Notes: a model not told the origin generated them from the letters alone. A DNA stretch of 64,000 bases from Comamonas terrae (GCF_001544075.1 NZ_BCNT01000008.1:124001-188000), one strand, 5' to 3'; shown: positions 7,871-17,228, counted from the stretch's first letter. Numbers and translations are program-made.

Positions 7871-8153
7871 TGTGGGAGGAGAAAAGTGCATGCCGCCCGC
7901 TGCCAGGGAAGCGGCAAACGGCACAGAATCGACGGCCGCCCCGGGCGGAACGGCCGTATCCAAACGTATGCTGCACGATAGGCAGGCAGGATTAAGCAAG
8001 CATTAACAGGCGGGCGGCGGCCCGTGTGCGGGCCTGCATCTTGCTACATCATCAATAGCATATAGCGCTTCTCATGCCTTGTTTCCAGAAGCATTTATGC
8101 GGGAAACCGATGGCCAGCAAGCGCCAGACGCTATGAATTCCGCAAGTCCTACC

Positions 8154-9824
8154 TCAGCCATCATCGAGACCGCAGCCCGGGACCCGCAGATAAAGGCGCG
8201 CCACCAGGCCGGACGTGGCGGCCGGCCCGCCCTCTTGCAGCCCCGCAGGCACCGCTTCGGCCAGCCACTGGGCGCGCGTCAGCAGCTGCAGCTGGCCGCC
8301 GCTGCAGCGCGCAATGCGCTGGACGATGGCCAGCCCCAGCCCGCTGCCATGGGCCTGGTGCTGCTTGCGCCAGAAGCGCTGCACGGCCACCTCGCAGTCG
8401 GCGGCGCTCAGGCCGGCGCCCTGGTCGGCCACGGTGAATTCCGCATAGCCGCAGGGTGCGGCGGCCACACTGCCCGCCATGGCGGCGGATTGCGCCAGGC
8501 CCGGCGGCAATGCGGCCACCTGGCGCAGGCCCAGGTGCACGGGTGTGGGCAAGCCGTCGGCCCCGCAGGTATCGGCATGGCGCAAGGCGTTTTCAAGCAG
8601 ATTGCGCAGCGCGGACACCAGCAGCGGCTGGGGCACGACCACCTGCAGGTCTTCCAGCCGCGCATCGTCATGCGCCTGGCCGGGCAGCCACTGCAGCCGG
8701 CGCTGCCCTGCCGCAATCGCCGTGGCCGCCAGCTCCCAGGCCTTCTCCAGCGCTTCCAGCGCCATGCCCGGCTCGGCGCCGCAGACCACGGCACCGGAGC
8801 GGGCCGCATCGCGCTCGCCGGCGTCGGGTTGGCATTCCAGCCGCGCCAGCAGCAGCAACTGCTCCATGGTGTGCTGCAGATGTTCCACCCCCTCGCCGGC
8901 CTGCAGCAAGGCGTCGCGCGCCATATTCCATTGCGGCGTTTCGGCAATCGGGATCGGCACGGGCGGCGCCTCTTCCGTGGCCGGCTGCGCCGCAGGGTCC
9001 AGCACCAGCTGCCGGCTGGCACTGGCCACCGCCATCTGCGCCACCTGCACATGGGTCTTGACGGCCGTCAGCGGCGTGCGCAGCTCATGGGCCGCATCGT
9101 CGCTCCAGCGGCGCTCGCGCTCGATGGCGCCATGCACGCGCTGCAGCATCTGGTTCACGGCCTGCACCAGCGGCGCCAGCTCCTTGACCTTCGCGCCCTG
9201 CGTGACGGGGGCATCGTCGCCGGGCGGGCGCCGCGCCAGTTCGCGGCGCAGCGCGTCCAGCGGCCGCAGCCCGCGCGTCACGGCCCACCACATCAGCGCC
9301 ATGCTGGCCAGCAGCGCCAGCGCAAACGGCACGACGATGGTGTAGGCAAAGCTGCGGATCAGATGCTCGCGCACATCGATGCGGTCGGCCGTGGCAATGC
9401 GCACGCCCTGCTCCTCCAGCACATAGGCGCGCCACAGGCGCCCGCCTTTTTCCATGGTGGAAAAACCCAGCGGCAACGGCGCCTGGAAGCCCGGCCCGCC
9501 TTCGGTGCGGGCCAGAATCCGCGCAGGCCCCGGCCCCGTGGCGGCGACGGCGCGCACCTCGCTGCGCACCATGCTGACCTCGCAGGCCACGCCGTCGCGC
9601 GCCACCACGTTGAGCACCGAGCTCCAGTCCTGCGGCGCTCCATGTGCCGGGCGGAACTGGTGCACGATGCCGGCCACCATGCGGGCCGAGGCGATCAGGC
9701 GCTCGTCCAGCATATGGCGCAGATCGTGGCGCATGTCCGCGAACATCCAGGCAGCCACCGCGCCCCACAGGGTGCACAGCGCCAGGCTCAGCCCCACCAC
9801 CAGGCGTACGCGCAGACTGCGCAT
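8154..9824 (-). CDS. Sensor histidine kinase, QseC/PmrB type
   Basis: 556 aa. Layout: transmembrane helix at about 8-30, periplasmic sensor of about 140 residues, second helix (IVVPFALALLASMALMWWAV), HAMP region, phosphoacceptor box DAAHELRTPL, N box LLENALRHAD, and ATP-lid/G boxes DQGAGL and GSGLGLAIVQRI. It autophosphorylates and passes phosphate to the response regulator encoded just upstream. An Ala/Pro-rich insertion follows the H-box region (about residues 275-300). The signal sensed cannot be told; relatives answer to metals, cationic peptides or envelope changes. Confidence 0.9.
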   Translation of the reverse strand: MRSLRVRLVVGLSLALCTLWGAVAAWMFADMRHDLRHMLDERLIASARMVAGIVHQFRPAHGAPQDWSSVLNVVARDGVACEVSMVRSEVRAVAATGPGPARILARTEGGPGFQAPLPLGFSTMEKGGRLWRAYVLEEQGVRIATADRIDVREHLIRSFAYTIVVPFALALLASMALMWWAVTRGLRPLDALRRELARRPPGDDAPVTQGAKVKELAPLVQAVNQMLQRVHGAIERERRWSDDAAHELRTPLTAVKTHVQVAQMAVASASRQLVLDPAAQPATEEAPPVPIPIAETPQWNMARDALLQAGEGVEHLQHTMEQLLLLARLECQPDAGERDAARSGAVVCGAEPGMALEALEKAWELAATAIAAGQRRLQWLPGQAHDDARLEDLQVVVPQPLLVSALRNLLENALRHADTCGADGLPTPVHLGLRQVAALPPGLAQSAAMAGSVAAAPCGYAEFTVADQGAGLSAADCEVAVQRFWRKQHQAHGSGLGLAIVQRIARCSGGQLQLLTRAQWLAEAVPAGLQEGGPAATSGLVARLYLRVPGCGLDDG

Positions 9825-9835
9825 GGCCACCGTCC

Positions 9836-10510
9836 TCAAGCCCCGGCCCGGGCAGCTCGCCCCAGCCGGAAGCCCACGCCGCGCACGGTTTCCACCAGGT
9901 CCGCGCCCAGCTTGCGGCGCAGATGGTGCACATGCACGTTCACGGCATTGCTCTCCACATCCTGGCTGTAGCCGTACAGGCTGTCGCACAGCTGCTCCAG
10001 GCTCAGAATGCGCCCGGGCGACTGCAGCAGCGCGCGCAGCAAGGCCCATTCGCGGCGCGACAGGTCCACGCCCATGCCGGCCCGCTGCGCCCGGCCCGCG
10101 GCCAGGTCGATGCGCACATCGCCCAGCGTGATCCAGTCCACGCTGCGGCCCGCCGCCCGGCGCAGCAGCGCATGCAGGCGCGCGGCCAGCTCGTGCAGGT
10201 CGAAAGGCTTGACCAGATAGTCGTCCGCGCCGGTCTGCAGCCCCGCAATGCGCTGCTCCACCGCATCGCGCGCCGTGAGCACCAGCACCGGCAGCTCCAC
10301 GCCCTGGCGGCGCCAGCGCTCCAGCAGCTGCAGGCCGTCCTCGTCGGGCAGGCCCAGGTCCAGCACGCACACATCGAAGTGCGAGGACTTGAGCGCCGCG
10401 TCCGCCTGGGCGGCCGAGCCCACCACATCCACGCCAAAGCCCTGCAGGCACAGGCCTGCCTTGATTCCACTGGCGACCAGGGCGCTATCTTCAACTACCA
10501 GCACATGCAT
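9836..10510 (-). CDS. OmpR-family response regulator, QseB/PmrA type
   Basis: 224 aa from the ATG at 10510. N-terminal receiver domain (1-115) with acidic pair VVEDS, phosphoacceptor Asp in VLDLGLPDEDG, conserved Thr in VLTARD and Lys in LVKPFDL. C-terminal winged helix (125-220) with the DNA-recognition region SNAVNVHVHHLRRKLG. It pairs with the kinase 11 bp downstream. A TTAA-N7-TTAA site at 10592-10608 upstream of the gene has the spacing expected for PmrA/QseB-type regulators, so autoregulation is likely. Confidence 0.92.
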   Translation of the reverse strand: MHVLVVEDSALVASGIKAGLCLQGFGVDVVGSAAQADAALKSSHFDVCVLDLGLPDEDGLQLLERWRRQGVELPVLVLTARDAVEQRIAGLQTGADDYLVKPFDLHELAARLHALLRRAAGRSVDWITLGDVRIDLAAGRAQRAGMGVDLSRREWALLRALLQSPGRILSLEQLCDSLYGYSQDVESNAVNVHVHHLRRKLGADLVETVRGVGFRLGRAARAGA

Positions 10511-10591
10511 CGTCGTATCGTGCGGCCCCGTGCCGGCCGCTTCTTGCTCCATCCAAAGCGGTCGAGCATCGCAGATTTACCTTTTGCAACC

Positions 10592-10608
10592 ATTAACGGA
10601 CCGTTAAT
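10592..10608. promoter_or_regulatory. Putative QseB/PmrA-type binding site
   Basis: ATTAACGG-A-CCGTTAAT is a perfect palindrome and also shows TTAA half-sites 11 bp apart, the spacing used by PmrA/QseB response regulators. It lies 82 bp upstream of the response regulator start and about 140 bp before the divergent gene at 10751, so it could serve either or both. Confidence 0.5.
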
Positions 10609-10750
10609 TCCCGATCCCCACAATCGGCAAGCCATGCGCGCCCTCTGCCCTGGCAGCCCGCAACCACTGCCGATCTGCATGCAGAATCGGCCCCAAGCTC
10701 CCGGCCGGCAAGCGCCGGCCGCTATCGCCATCAAAGCAGACCCTCCGACC

Positions 10751-11113
10751 ATGCCCACCATGCCCGACTGGAACACGCTGTTTCCCGCCCGTCCTGCGGC
10801 GCCTCCCCTGCGCATTGCCCTGCATGCACCCACGCCCGCCAGCCTGGAGCGTGCGCAAAGCAATCTGCGCAACCTGCTGGCCAGCCAGCCCCATGCCGAA
10901 ATCTGGATCGTCGCCAACGCCCAGGCCGTGCGCGCCGCCGTGCAGGCCCCCGAAGCACTGGGCGAACAGGCGCGGGCGCGCATGCTGCTGTGCCCGAATA
11001 CTCTCCAGAACATGGGTCTGGCGCCCGCGCCCGGCATGCATGTGCTGCCCCAGGGCGCGGTGGAGTCACTGGTGCTCATGCAGCAGCAGGGCTGGGCGTA
11101 TATCCGCTGCTGA
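10751..11113 (+). CDS. DsrE/F-like conserved protein
   Basis: 120 aa, soluble and cytoplasmic. The sequence alternates strands and helices in a pattern like the DsrE/DsrF sulfur-relay fold (RIALHAPTPASLERAQSNLR, then EIWIVANAQAVRAAV, CPNTLQNMG, VLPQGAVESLVLMQQQGWAY). The single Cys before NTLQNMG is at the position of the reactive cysteine in some DsrE members. It is divergent from the two-component operon. The DsrE assignment is from overall pattern, not a clear motif. The start could also be the ATG three codons later. Confidence 0.65.
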   Translation: MPTMPDWNTLFPARPAAPPLRIALHAPTPASLERAQSNLRNLLASQPHAEIWIVANAQAVRAAVQAPEALGEQARARMLLCPNTLQNMGLAPAPGMHVLPQGAVESLVLMQQQGWAYIRC

Positions 11114-11150
11114 GGGCCATGGCCGTCTATCCGCAAGCGAGGGAAGACCG

Positions 11151-12344
11151 TCAGGCCGGCCGGAGTTCCGGCAACGCCGGCACACCCGCCTGGCCTGAAT
11201 CGGCTTCGGCCTCGCAAATGCAATTGCGGCCCTGCTTCTTGGCCTGGTAGAGGGCGCGATCGGAACGATCAAGCAGGTGGAAAAGCCCGTCGCCCTCGTT
11301 CGCATACGCAATGCCGAAACTGGCGGTGGGGTGCATTTCCCCATTCACCAGGCCCGCGGATATTGCATTGAACGAAGCCTGGACATCTTGGGCATATTTC
11401 CGCGCGGATAGGGAATTGTCCGCCATGAGGAAGACAGCAAACTCCTCGCCACCGAGCCGGCCTATGAGGGTTCTAGGGGGCGCATTTTCCTTGAGCTTGT
11501 CGGAAAATGCGCGTATTACCCTGTCGCCCGCGAGATGCCCGAAGCTGTCGTTTATCTTCTTGAAATGATCCAGGTCGCACATGACCATTGCCGCCGGCCT
11601 GTCCGAGGTTTCACCGAACAGCACGGCATCCGCACGCTTTTCGAACCCTCTGCGGTTCAGCAGGCCCGACAATGAATCGGTAAGCGCTTCCGCCTTGATT
11701 TTCTCCATGACATCGGAGGCCATGACGGCAAAAATACCCACAGCCAGCGCGACGCTGACGATGGCATCGGATACGGAGGTGAAAATCCAGTAGAAGTCCG
11801 GGTAATCCATCTCGAAAAAGGCACTGCCCAGGATGATGAGCGGCCTTGCAAGGGTCATGGCGCCGGCAATCACCACCTGTATGCCCAGGAACTGCGCCAC
11901 AGGGTTTTCATCTCCGGCCTTTCTTATATGACCGAGGAACACCAGGAAAATGGCGAACAATCCCAGATTGATGACAACACCTCTTTCCTGCAACCCGCTG
12001 TCCATGGACATGAAATACTGCAGCCCGGCCATGGTCACGGTGAAAATAAAAGCCAGTAACTTGAATCTTGGCGCCTGATGGGAACGCTGCGCATAGGCAA
12101 TGACCAAAAGCGCGGTGGTGATCAGTATCATGGCATTGGAGATCTGCCGCAACACCATGTCGCTGTATTTCAGCGAAACATAAAGAATGAGAAAGCACAA
12201 GGCCCGCATCAGGTATGAAAAGACCAAAATAGCAATGAATCTTGATTTTTTCTGCGTGCGCCATAGCAAATAGAATCCAGCCGCAAAAAAAGCAGACATG
12301 ATGGGATTAAATATCAGAAATACTATATTCAATTCCTTGCTCAT
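11151..12344 (-). CDS. Membrane-bound diguanylate cyclase (GGDEF)
   Basis: 397 aa. The first 210 residues hold about seven transmembrane helices and no recognised soluble sensor. The C-terminal half is a GGDEF domain: substrate-binding region SGLLNRRGFEKRAD, metal region VMCDLDHFKKINDSFGH and the active-site motif GRLGGEEFAVF. The inhibitory RxxD motif usually found just before the active site is replaced by PPRT, so product inhibition may be absent. It makes cyclic di-GMP at the inner membrane. Two HD-GYP proteins at 35-38 kb may do the opposite reaction. Bases 12345-12610 upstream are AT-richer than average and hold no further gene. Confidence 0.9.
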   Translation of the reverse strand: MSKELNIVFLIFNPIMSAFFAAGFYLLWRTQKKSRFIAILVFSYLMRALCFLILYVSLKYSDMVLRQISNAMILITTALLVIAYAQRSHQAPRFKLLAFIFTVTMAGLQYFMSMDSGLQERGVVINLGLFAIFLVFLGHIRKAGDENPVAQFLGIQVVIAGAMTLARPLIILGSAFFEMDYPDFYWIFTSVSDAIVSVALAVGIFAVMASDVMEKIKAEALTDSLSGLLNRRGFEKRADAVLFGETSDRPAAMVMCDLDHFKKINDSFGHLAGDRVIRAFSDKLKENAPPRTLIGRLGGEEFAVFLMADNSLSARKYAQDVQASFNAISAGLVNGEMHPTASFGIAYANEGDGLFHLLDRSDRALYQAKKQGRNCICEAEADSGQAGVPALPELRPA

Positions 12345-12610
12345 TGCTTGCCTCTTTTGAAAATCTATCGACTCAAATTTCCATTCGCCTGAAAATTAAT
12401 ATTAGAAATACGGACAAACCATGAAAATCTGATGATTTTTGCATTTTCACGCCGATCGTTAAATGCGAACTCCAGCTGAACCACAAAATTTTGCATTCCC
12501 CGTACTGACCGAGGACAGTTCGGCCATGGCCTTCCTGCCCACCCCCGCGGCCTTCCGGCGTCCGCGCCAGCCCATGCTATAAGTCCCGATTTCACCCCTG
12601 CAAGCCACCC

Positions 12611-13096
12611 ATGCAGCACGAGACCATTGCCATGCGCGCCATAGGCCGTGTGCACAGCCCCTTCCGAAGCACTCTGGGCATGCCCATACAGACCGTGGCT
12701 GCCGGCCGGCATCAGGGAAAGATCGAGGTGTTCGAGACCTTTGCCCCGGGCCTGCGCGACGTGCAGGAGTTCCAGTACCTCATCGTGCTCACGCATCTGC
12801 ACGAGGCGGTGGAAAAGCTGGAAGTCACTCCCTTCATGGATACGCAAAGCCACGGCGTGTTCGCCACGCGGGCGCCGGCGCGGCCCAATCGCATTGGGCT
12901 GTCCATCATCGAGCTGCTGCGCCTGGAAGGCCGCATGCTGCACTTTCGCGGCAACGACATGCTGGACGGCACGCCGGTGCTCGACATCAAGCCCTATGTG
13001 CCCCGGCTGGACGTGCGCGAGACCGGGCGCATAGGCTGGTTTGCCCAGGGCCTGCAACAGCTGCCTGGCAAGCTTTCAGACGACAGAATGCAATAG
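12611..13096 (+). CDS. trmO: tRNA (adenine-N6)-methyltransferase TrmO/TsaA family
   Basis: 161 aa, a single TrmO (YaeB/VirR-like) beta-barrel domain. Characteristic segments are AIGRVHSPF near the N-terminus, FQYLIVLTHLHEA, the signature FATRAPARPNRIGLSIIELL, and MLDGTPVLDIKPYVP. The enzyme uses S-adenosylmethionine to methylate N6 of t6A37 in certain threonine tRNAs. It stands alone between divergent and convergent neighbours. The length is short compared with E. coli TrmO (235 aa), because the C-terminal extension is missing, as in many bacterial homologues. Confidence 0.88.
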   Translation: MQHETIAMRAIGRVHSPFRSTLGMPIQTVAAGRHQGKIEVFETFAPGLRDVQEFQYLIVLTHLHEAVEKLEVTPFMDTQSHGVFATRAPARPNRIGLSIIELLRLEGRMLHFRGNDMLDGTPVLDIKPYVPRLDVRETGRIGWFAQGLQQLPGKLSDDRMQ

Positions 13097-13160
13097 AAAA
13101 ACACGCTTTTCTCTTATCGGCAAAGCGTTTCACGCTCTTTATTAAATAGCAAACCTCGTA

Positions 13161-15461
13161 TCACTCCACCCGCCACCAGGCAGGCAGCAGCGCGCGCACC
13201 TGGGCGCGGCGAAAACGGTCGTCGATCAGGAACACCACGCCTTTGTCCTCTTCCGTGCGTATCACGCGGCCGGCCGCCTGCACGACCTTGCGCAGCCCCG
13301 GATACAGATAGGTGTAGTTGTGGCCCTTGCCCGCGCCAAAGCGCCGCGCCATGGCCTGCATCATGCGTTCGTTGACGGGGTTGACCTGCGGCAGGCCCAG
13401 CGTGGCGACAAAGGCGCCGATCAGGCGCCTGCCCGGCAGGTCCACGCCCTCGGAAAACGCGCCGCCCAGCACGGCAAAGCCAATGCCGCGGCCCTCCTGC
13501 GCAAACCGCTCCAGAAACTCCGCGCGGCCCGCATCGTCCATGGCCGAGGTCTGCAGCCAGATGGGCAGGCCCGGATGGCTGGCGCGCATGCGCTCGGCCG
13601 TGCGCTGCAGATAGTCGAAGCTGCTGAAAAAGCACAGGTAGTTGCCGGGCTGGCGCGCGTACTGCCGGGCCACCAGGTCCACGATGGGCTGCAGCGAACG
13701 CTCGCGGTCGCGCCAGCGCGTGGAGATATGGCCGGCAATGCGCACCTGCAGCTGCTCGGCCTGGAACGGTGCGGGCACATCGATCCAGCGCGTGCCTTCG
13801 GGCAGGCCCAGCATGTCCCGGTAGAAATCCGGGGGGCTCAGCGTGCCCGAGAACAGCACCGTGGCATGGGCCGCCGCATGGCGCGGAGCCAGATGCGGCG
13901 CCGGAACCACATTGCGTATGCACAGCGTGGAAGCCGGTGTGCTGCGCGCGCCGGCGCCTGCCGGTGCCAGGCTCACATCGAACAGCGCATGCGGCCCGAG
14001 CTGCTCGGCCAGCGCCATGAACTGCAGCGCCTCCAGATAGAAGTCGAGCACGGCATCGCCGGGCAGCATGGGGCGGTCGGCATTTTCCTCGGCCATCGCG
14101 CCTACGGCGCGCTGCACCGCGGCCAGCAGTCCGGCCGGAATTTCCTCATGGGCCCGGTAGGCCAGCTGCGCGGCCTGCTGCTCCCTGTTGATGGCGTTCC
14201 AGCTGCGCTGCAACCTGTCCAGCGCCTTCCGGACCGCGCCGGATGCATTCTTTCGCGCAGCGGCCAGCGCGAACTGCGACAGCTGCGCGGTGTACATGCG
14301 CCGGGCGCGCTCGGGCAGGTTGTGGGCCTCATCCACCAGCACACCCACGCGCCACTGGCCGGCCTGGGCCAGCGCATGCAGCATGGCCGAGCTGTCGTAG
14401 TAGTAGTTGTAGTCGCCCACCACCACGTCGCTCCAGCGCACCAGCTCCTGCATCAGGTAATAGGGGCAGATGCGGTGCGCCAGCGCCACCTCGCGCACGG
14501 CCGGCGCATCCGCCTGCCCGGGCTGTTGCAGGGCCTGCCGGCGCGCGGCCGGCAGGCGGTCGTAAAAGCCCTGGGCCAGCGGGCAGGATTCCCCATGGCA
14601 GGCCTTGTCCGGATGCTCGCAGCTCTTGTCGCGGGCCCGCAGGTCGAGCACGCGGATACAGGCTGCGCCCTGCCGTGCCAGGCTTGCATTGACGGCGGCC
14701 AGCGCCTGCAGGGCCAGGCCATGGCCCGTGCCCTTGGCCGTGAGAAAGAAGACCTTGTCCAGCCCCTGCCCGGGGCAGGCCTTGAGCAGGGGAAAAATCG
14801 TGCCCAGCGTCTTGCCGATGCCCGTAGGCGCCTGTGCCATCAGGCAGTTGCCACCTTCCTCGGTGCGCGTGCTGCGGTACACGGCCACGGCCAGTTCGCG
14901 CTGGCCCGCGCGAAAGCGCTCGAACGGAAAGGCCAGCTGCGCCAGCGCCGCATCGCGCGCCCGGCGGTGTTCGGCTTCGCTGCGCGCCCAGGCCAGATAG
15001 CGCTCGCACTGCTGCCCGAAGAACGCCTGCAGCTCGGCCGCGTCGAAGCGGTCTTCCAGCACGGTTTCCTGCTGCGTGCCCACATTGAAATACACAAGGG
15101 CGATGCACAGCTGCGCCAGGCCGCGTTCGCGGCACAGCAGGTGGCCGTAGACCTTGGCCTGCGCCCAGTGCAGCGCGCGGTGGTTGGCGCGCACGCCATC
15201 GAGCGCGCCGCGGTAGGTCTTGATCTCTTCGAGCCGCTGCAGCGCAGGATCGAAGCCGTCGGCACGGCCGCGCACCAGCAGGTCCTCGTGCCGGCCGGAA
15301 AGGCTGATCTCGGTTTCGTAATCCTTGCCGCGGCGGGAGGCGACGAGCTGGTGGCCCGCAATGCCTTCAAGCGCCGTGGGTGCCGGCGTGAAGCGCAGGT
15401 CCAGATCGCCGGCGCGGGCCGTGAATTCGCACAGCGCACGCACGGCTACCACCTGGCTCAT
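13161..15461 (-). CDS. XPD/DinG-type Fe-S helicase with N-terminal PD-(D/E)XK domain
   Basis: 766 aa. The first 190 residues look like a Cas4/RecB-type nuclease: Asp68 in RGRADGFD followed by Glu79-Ile-Lys81 in LEEIKTYRG. A superfamily 2 helicase follows, with Walker A APTGIGKT, DEAH box VLVDEAHNLPERA, and four cysteines for an iron-sulfur cluster (CEHPDKACHGESC and ICPYY). Late motifs include GGAFSEGVDLPG and QAAGRVIRTEED. It should unwind DNA 5' to 3' and cut it. It overlaps the upstream FAN1 gene by four bases and shares the LexA-boxed promoter, so both should act in damage repair. Confidence 0.9.
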   Translation of the reverse strand: MSQVVAVRALCEFTARAGDLDLRFTPAPTALEGIAGHQLVASRRGKDYETEISLSGRHEDLLVRGRADGFDPALQRLEEIKTYRGALDGVRANHRALHWAQAKVYGHLLCRERGLAQLCIALVYFNVGTQQETVLEDRFDAAELQAFFGQQCERYLAWARSEAEHRRARDAALAQLAFPFERFRAGQRELAVAVYRSTRTEEGGNCLMAQAPTGIGKTLGTIFPLLKACPGQGLDKVFFLTAKGTGHGLALQALAAVNASLARQGAACIRVLDLRARDKSCEHPDKACHGESCPLAQGFYDRLPAARRQALQQPGQADAPAVREVALAHRICPYYLMQELVRWSDVVVGDYNYYYDSSAMLHALAQAGQWRVGVLVDEAHNLPERARRMYTAQLSQFALAAARKNASGAVRKALDRLQRSWNAINREQQAAQLAYRAHEEIPAGLLAAVQRAVGAMAEENADRPMLPGDAVLDFYLEALQFMALAEQLGPHALFDVSLAPAGAGARSTPASTLCIRNVVPAPHLAPRHAAAHATVLFSGTLSPPDFYRDMLGLPEGTRWIDVPAPFQAEQLQVRIAGHISTRWRDRERSLQPIVDLVARQYARQPGNYLCFFSSFDYLQRTAERMRASHPGLPIWLQTSAMDDAGRAEFLERFAQEGRGIGFAVLGGAFSEGVDLPGRRLIGAFVATLGLPQVNPVNERMMQAMARRFGAGKGHNYTYLYPGLRKVVQAAGRVIRTEEDKGVVFLIDDRFRRAQVRALLPAWWRVE

Positions 15462-17125
15462 GCGGCCTCCCCCAGAGACTCTGCGCGCCAGCGCACATGG
15501 CAGACGCTGGCCGGAATGCCGTGCGCGCCGCAATACTGCAGCCAGCGGATCTGGTTGTCCTGCAGCTTGTCGCCCGGCCCCTTGACCTCGACGAACGCGT
15601 AGCGCCTTTGCGCCGGCCAGAACCGCACCAGATCGGGAAAGCCCGTGCGATTGGCTTTTACATCGCGCAGCAGGCGCGTGAACAGCAGCTTCAGGTGCGC
15701 GGCGGGAATGCAGTCCAGCGCCAGCGCCAGCAACGCTTCGTCCACCGTGCCCCAGAACACGAATGGCGACTGCACGCCGTTCTTCTCTGCATGGCGCTGC
15801 AGGATTGCTTGCCGGTAGGCGCCCGTGTCCAGCAGCTCCAGGCATGCGTTGAACAGGGCCGCGCGGCGCGCGGCAAAGTCCGGCGCGCCCAGGTCGGCGG
15901 GCCCGCTCTGGAACGGGTGAAAGAACGCGCCCGGCAGCGGCGCAAAGATAGCCGGCCAGCACAGCAGGCCGAACAGCGAATTGACCAGCGCATTCTCCAC
16001 ATAGAACACCGGAGCCTCGGCCGTGTGCCAGTGCGCACGCAGCACATATTCCACGGCCGTGGGCACGGCAGGCGTATCCAGCTCCAGCGTGACGGTCTCC
16101 AGGGAGCCTGCCGCTTCCGGCGCGGATTTGCGCGTCGTGCCGCCCTGCCCCAGGCTGCGCCGCAATCGCGGCAGCATGCGTGCCACGCGCTGGCTTTCCT
16201 CGTCGCTCTCGGGCGCCTGCTGGGCCGCCAGCGCCAGGGCCAGAGCATCCTCGAAGCGCTGCATGCGCTCGTACACGCGCATGCGCCGGTGGCGCGCCCC
16301 CGGATAGCCGCATTGCAGATAGGCGCGCTCGGCCTGGCTCCAGTCCTGCGCCCGTTCGCAGGCCTGGCCTATGCGCAGCAGCAGCCTGGCGCGGCGCTTT
16401 TCCAGCCAGGGATTGGCGCTTTCGCAACTGGCCACGGCCTGCAGCAGGACTTCGGCATCCTCGCCTTCGTCCAGCGCCTGCCGCAAGGCGCTCAGCGCCA
16501 GATAGCAGTCGACGTCGGCCCGCGACTGGAAGGCGCGCGAATCCGCATCGAAGGCCACGCTTTCGTATCTGAAGATGCCCAGGTCGGCCAGCACGAATTC
16601 CGACCAGTCCTGATGCAGATTGCCGAAGAACATCAGCCGCAGGCGCTCGCACAGCTCGCCCACCATCACGCGCCAGACCGGCTCCCGGGCAGCCGGGTTC
16701 CACTGCGCATAGGTTCGTGGCGCCGCATGGCCGGCCTGCAAGGCTTGCAGCAGCGCACTCTTGCGCAGGCCGCCCGGCAGTCCCGCGCCGGCAAACAGCT
16801 GCAGCAGCTCGGGCTTGGTGTGCAGCGCAAACAGCTCGTCCAGCTCCATGGGCTCCTGCGTCGCCAGCCAGCCCACCTCCTGCAAGGGCGCCGCGGCTGC
16901 GGCCACGTCCGGGATTTCCTCGTAGACCAGCTTGCCGGCGCGGAACCAGGGACCGCGCCGCATCAGCATGCGCACCATCAGCGCCTGGGACAGCTGCGGC
17001 AGCGCTGCAAACTGCGCGAGAAAACACTGCTCGTCGGCAGCCAGCAGGTCGCCATGGCGTTCGCCTATCCAGTCCAGCGCCTGCCGGAAATTGTGCAGGT
17101 AGTAGTAGCGATGGGGAGCAAGCAT
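15458..17125 (-). CDS. FAN1-family structure-specific nuclease (VRR-NUC)
   Basis: 555 aa from the ATG at 17125; a TTG at 17137 is possible. The C-terminal VRR-NUC domain is clear: GFPDL with Asp at about 498, then FVEVKGPGDKL with the Glu-x-Lys pair at 513-515, then NQIRWLQY. The N-terminal part (FRQALDWIGERHGDLL, then MVRMLMRRGPWFRAGKLVYE) matches the SAP-like region of FAN1, and the middle is helical repeats. Bacterial FAN1 (studied in Pseudomonas aeruginosa) is about this length and resolves interstrand crosslinks by stepwise 5' flap cutting. First gene of an SOS operon: a LexA box lies 33-48 bp upstream. Confidence 0.88.
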   Translation of the reverse strand: MLAPHRYYYLHNFRQALDWIGERHGDLLAADEQCFLAQFAALPQLSQALMVRMLMRRGPWFRAGKLVYEEIPDVAAAAAPLQEVGWLATQEPMELDELFALHTKPELLQLFAGAGLPGGLRKSALLQALQAGHAAPRTYAQWNPAAREPVWRVMVGELCERLRLMFFGNLHQDWSEFVLADLGIFRYESVAFDADSRAFQSRADVDCYLALSALRQALDEGEDAEVLLQAVASCESANPWLEKRRARLLLRIGQACERAQDWSQAERAYLQCGYPGARHRRMRVYERMQRFEDALALALAAQQAPESDEESQRVARMLPRLRRSLGQGGTTRKSAPEAAGSLETVTLELDTPAVPTAVEYVLRAHWHTAEAPVFYVENALVNSLFGLLCWPAIFAPLPGAFFHPFQSGPADLGAPDFAARRAALFNACLELLDTGAYRQAILQRHAEKNGVQSPFVFWGTVDEALLALALDCIPAAHLKLLFTRLLRDVKANRTGFPDLVRFWPAQRRYAFVEVKGPGDKLQDNQIRWLQYCGAHGIPASVCHVRWRAESLGEAA

Positions 17126-17157
17126 GGGCGCGGGCAAGGCAAAGAAAATCGCAATGA

Positions 17158-17173
17158 CTGTATTTATATACAG
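17158..17173 (-). promoter_or_regulatory. LexA (SOS) box of the FAN1-helicase operon
   Basis: CTGTATTTATATACAG, an exact CTGT-N8-ACAG site with an all A/T spacer, 33 bp upstream of the FAN1 start. This places the nuclease-helicase pair under SOS control. Confidence 0.88.
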
Positions 17174-17228
17174 CCATCATAGCAAGCCGCCGTTGTGCCC
17201 GCTGCACGCCGGGTTGTTGGGCCGGGGG

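Noticed and set aside
7137-7976. Extension of the tsdA frame upstream to give a 608-residue protein
   Set aside because: The extra part is out-of-frame reading of the tsdB gene; the ATG at 7136 has a good ribosome-binding site and a sensible membrane anchor follows.
8079-9971. A 630-codon plus-strand frame opposite the sensor kinase
   Set aside because: No signal, no domain, and the kinase on the other strand has all its catalytic boxes.
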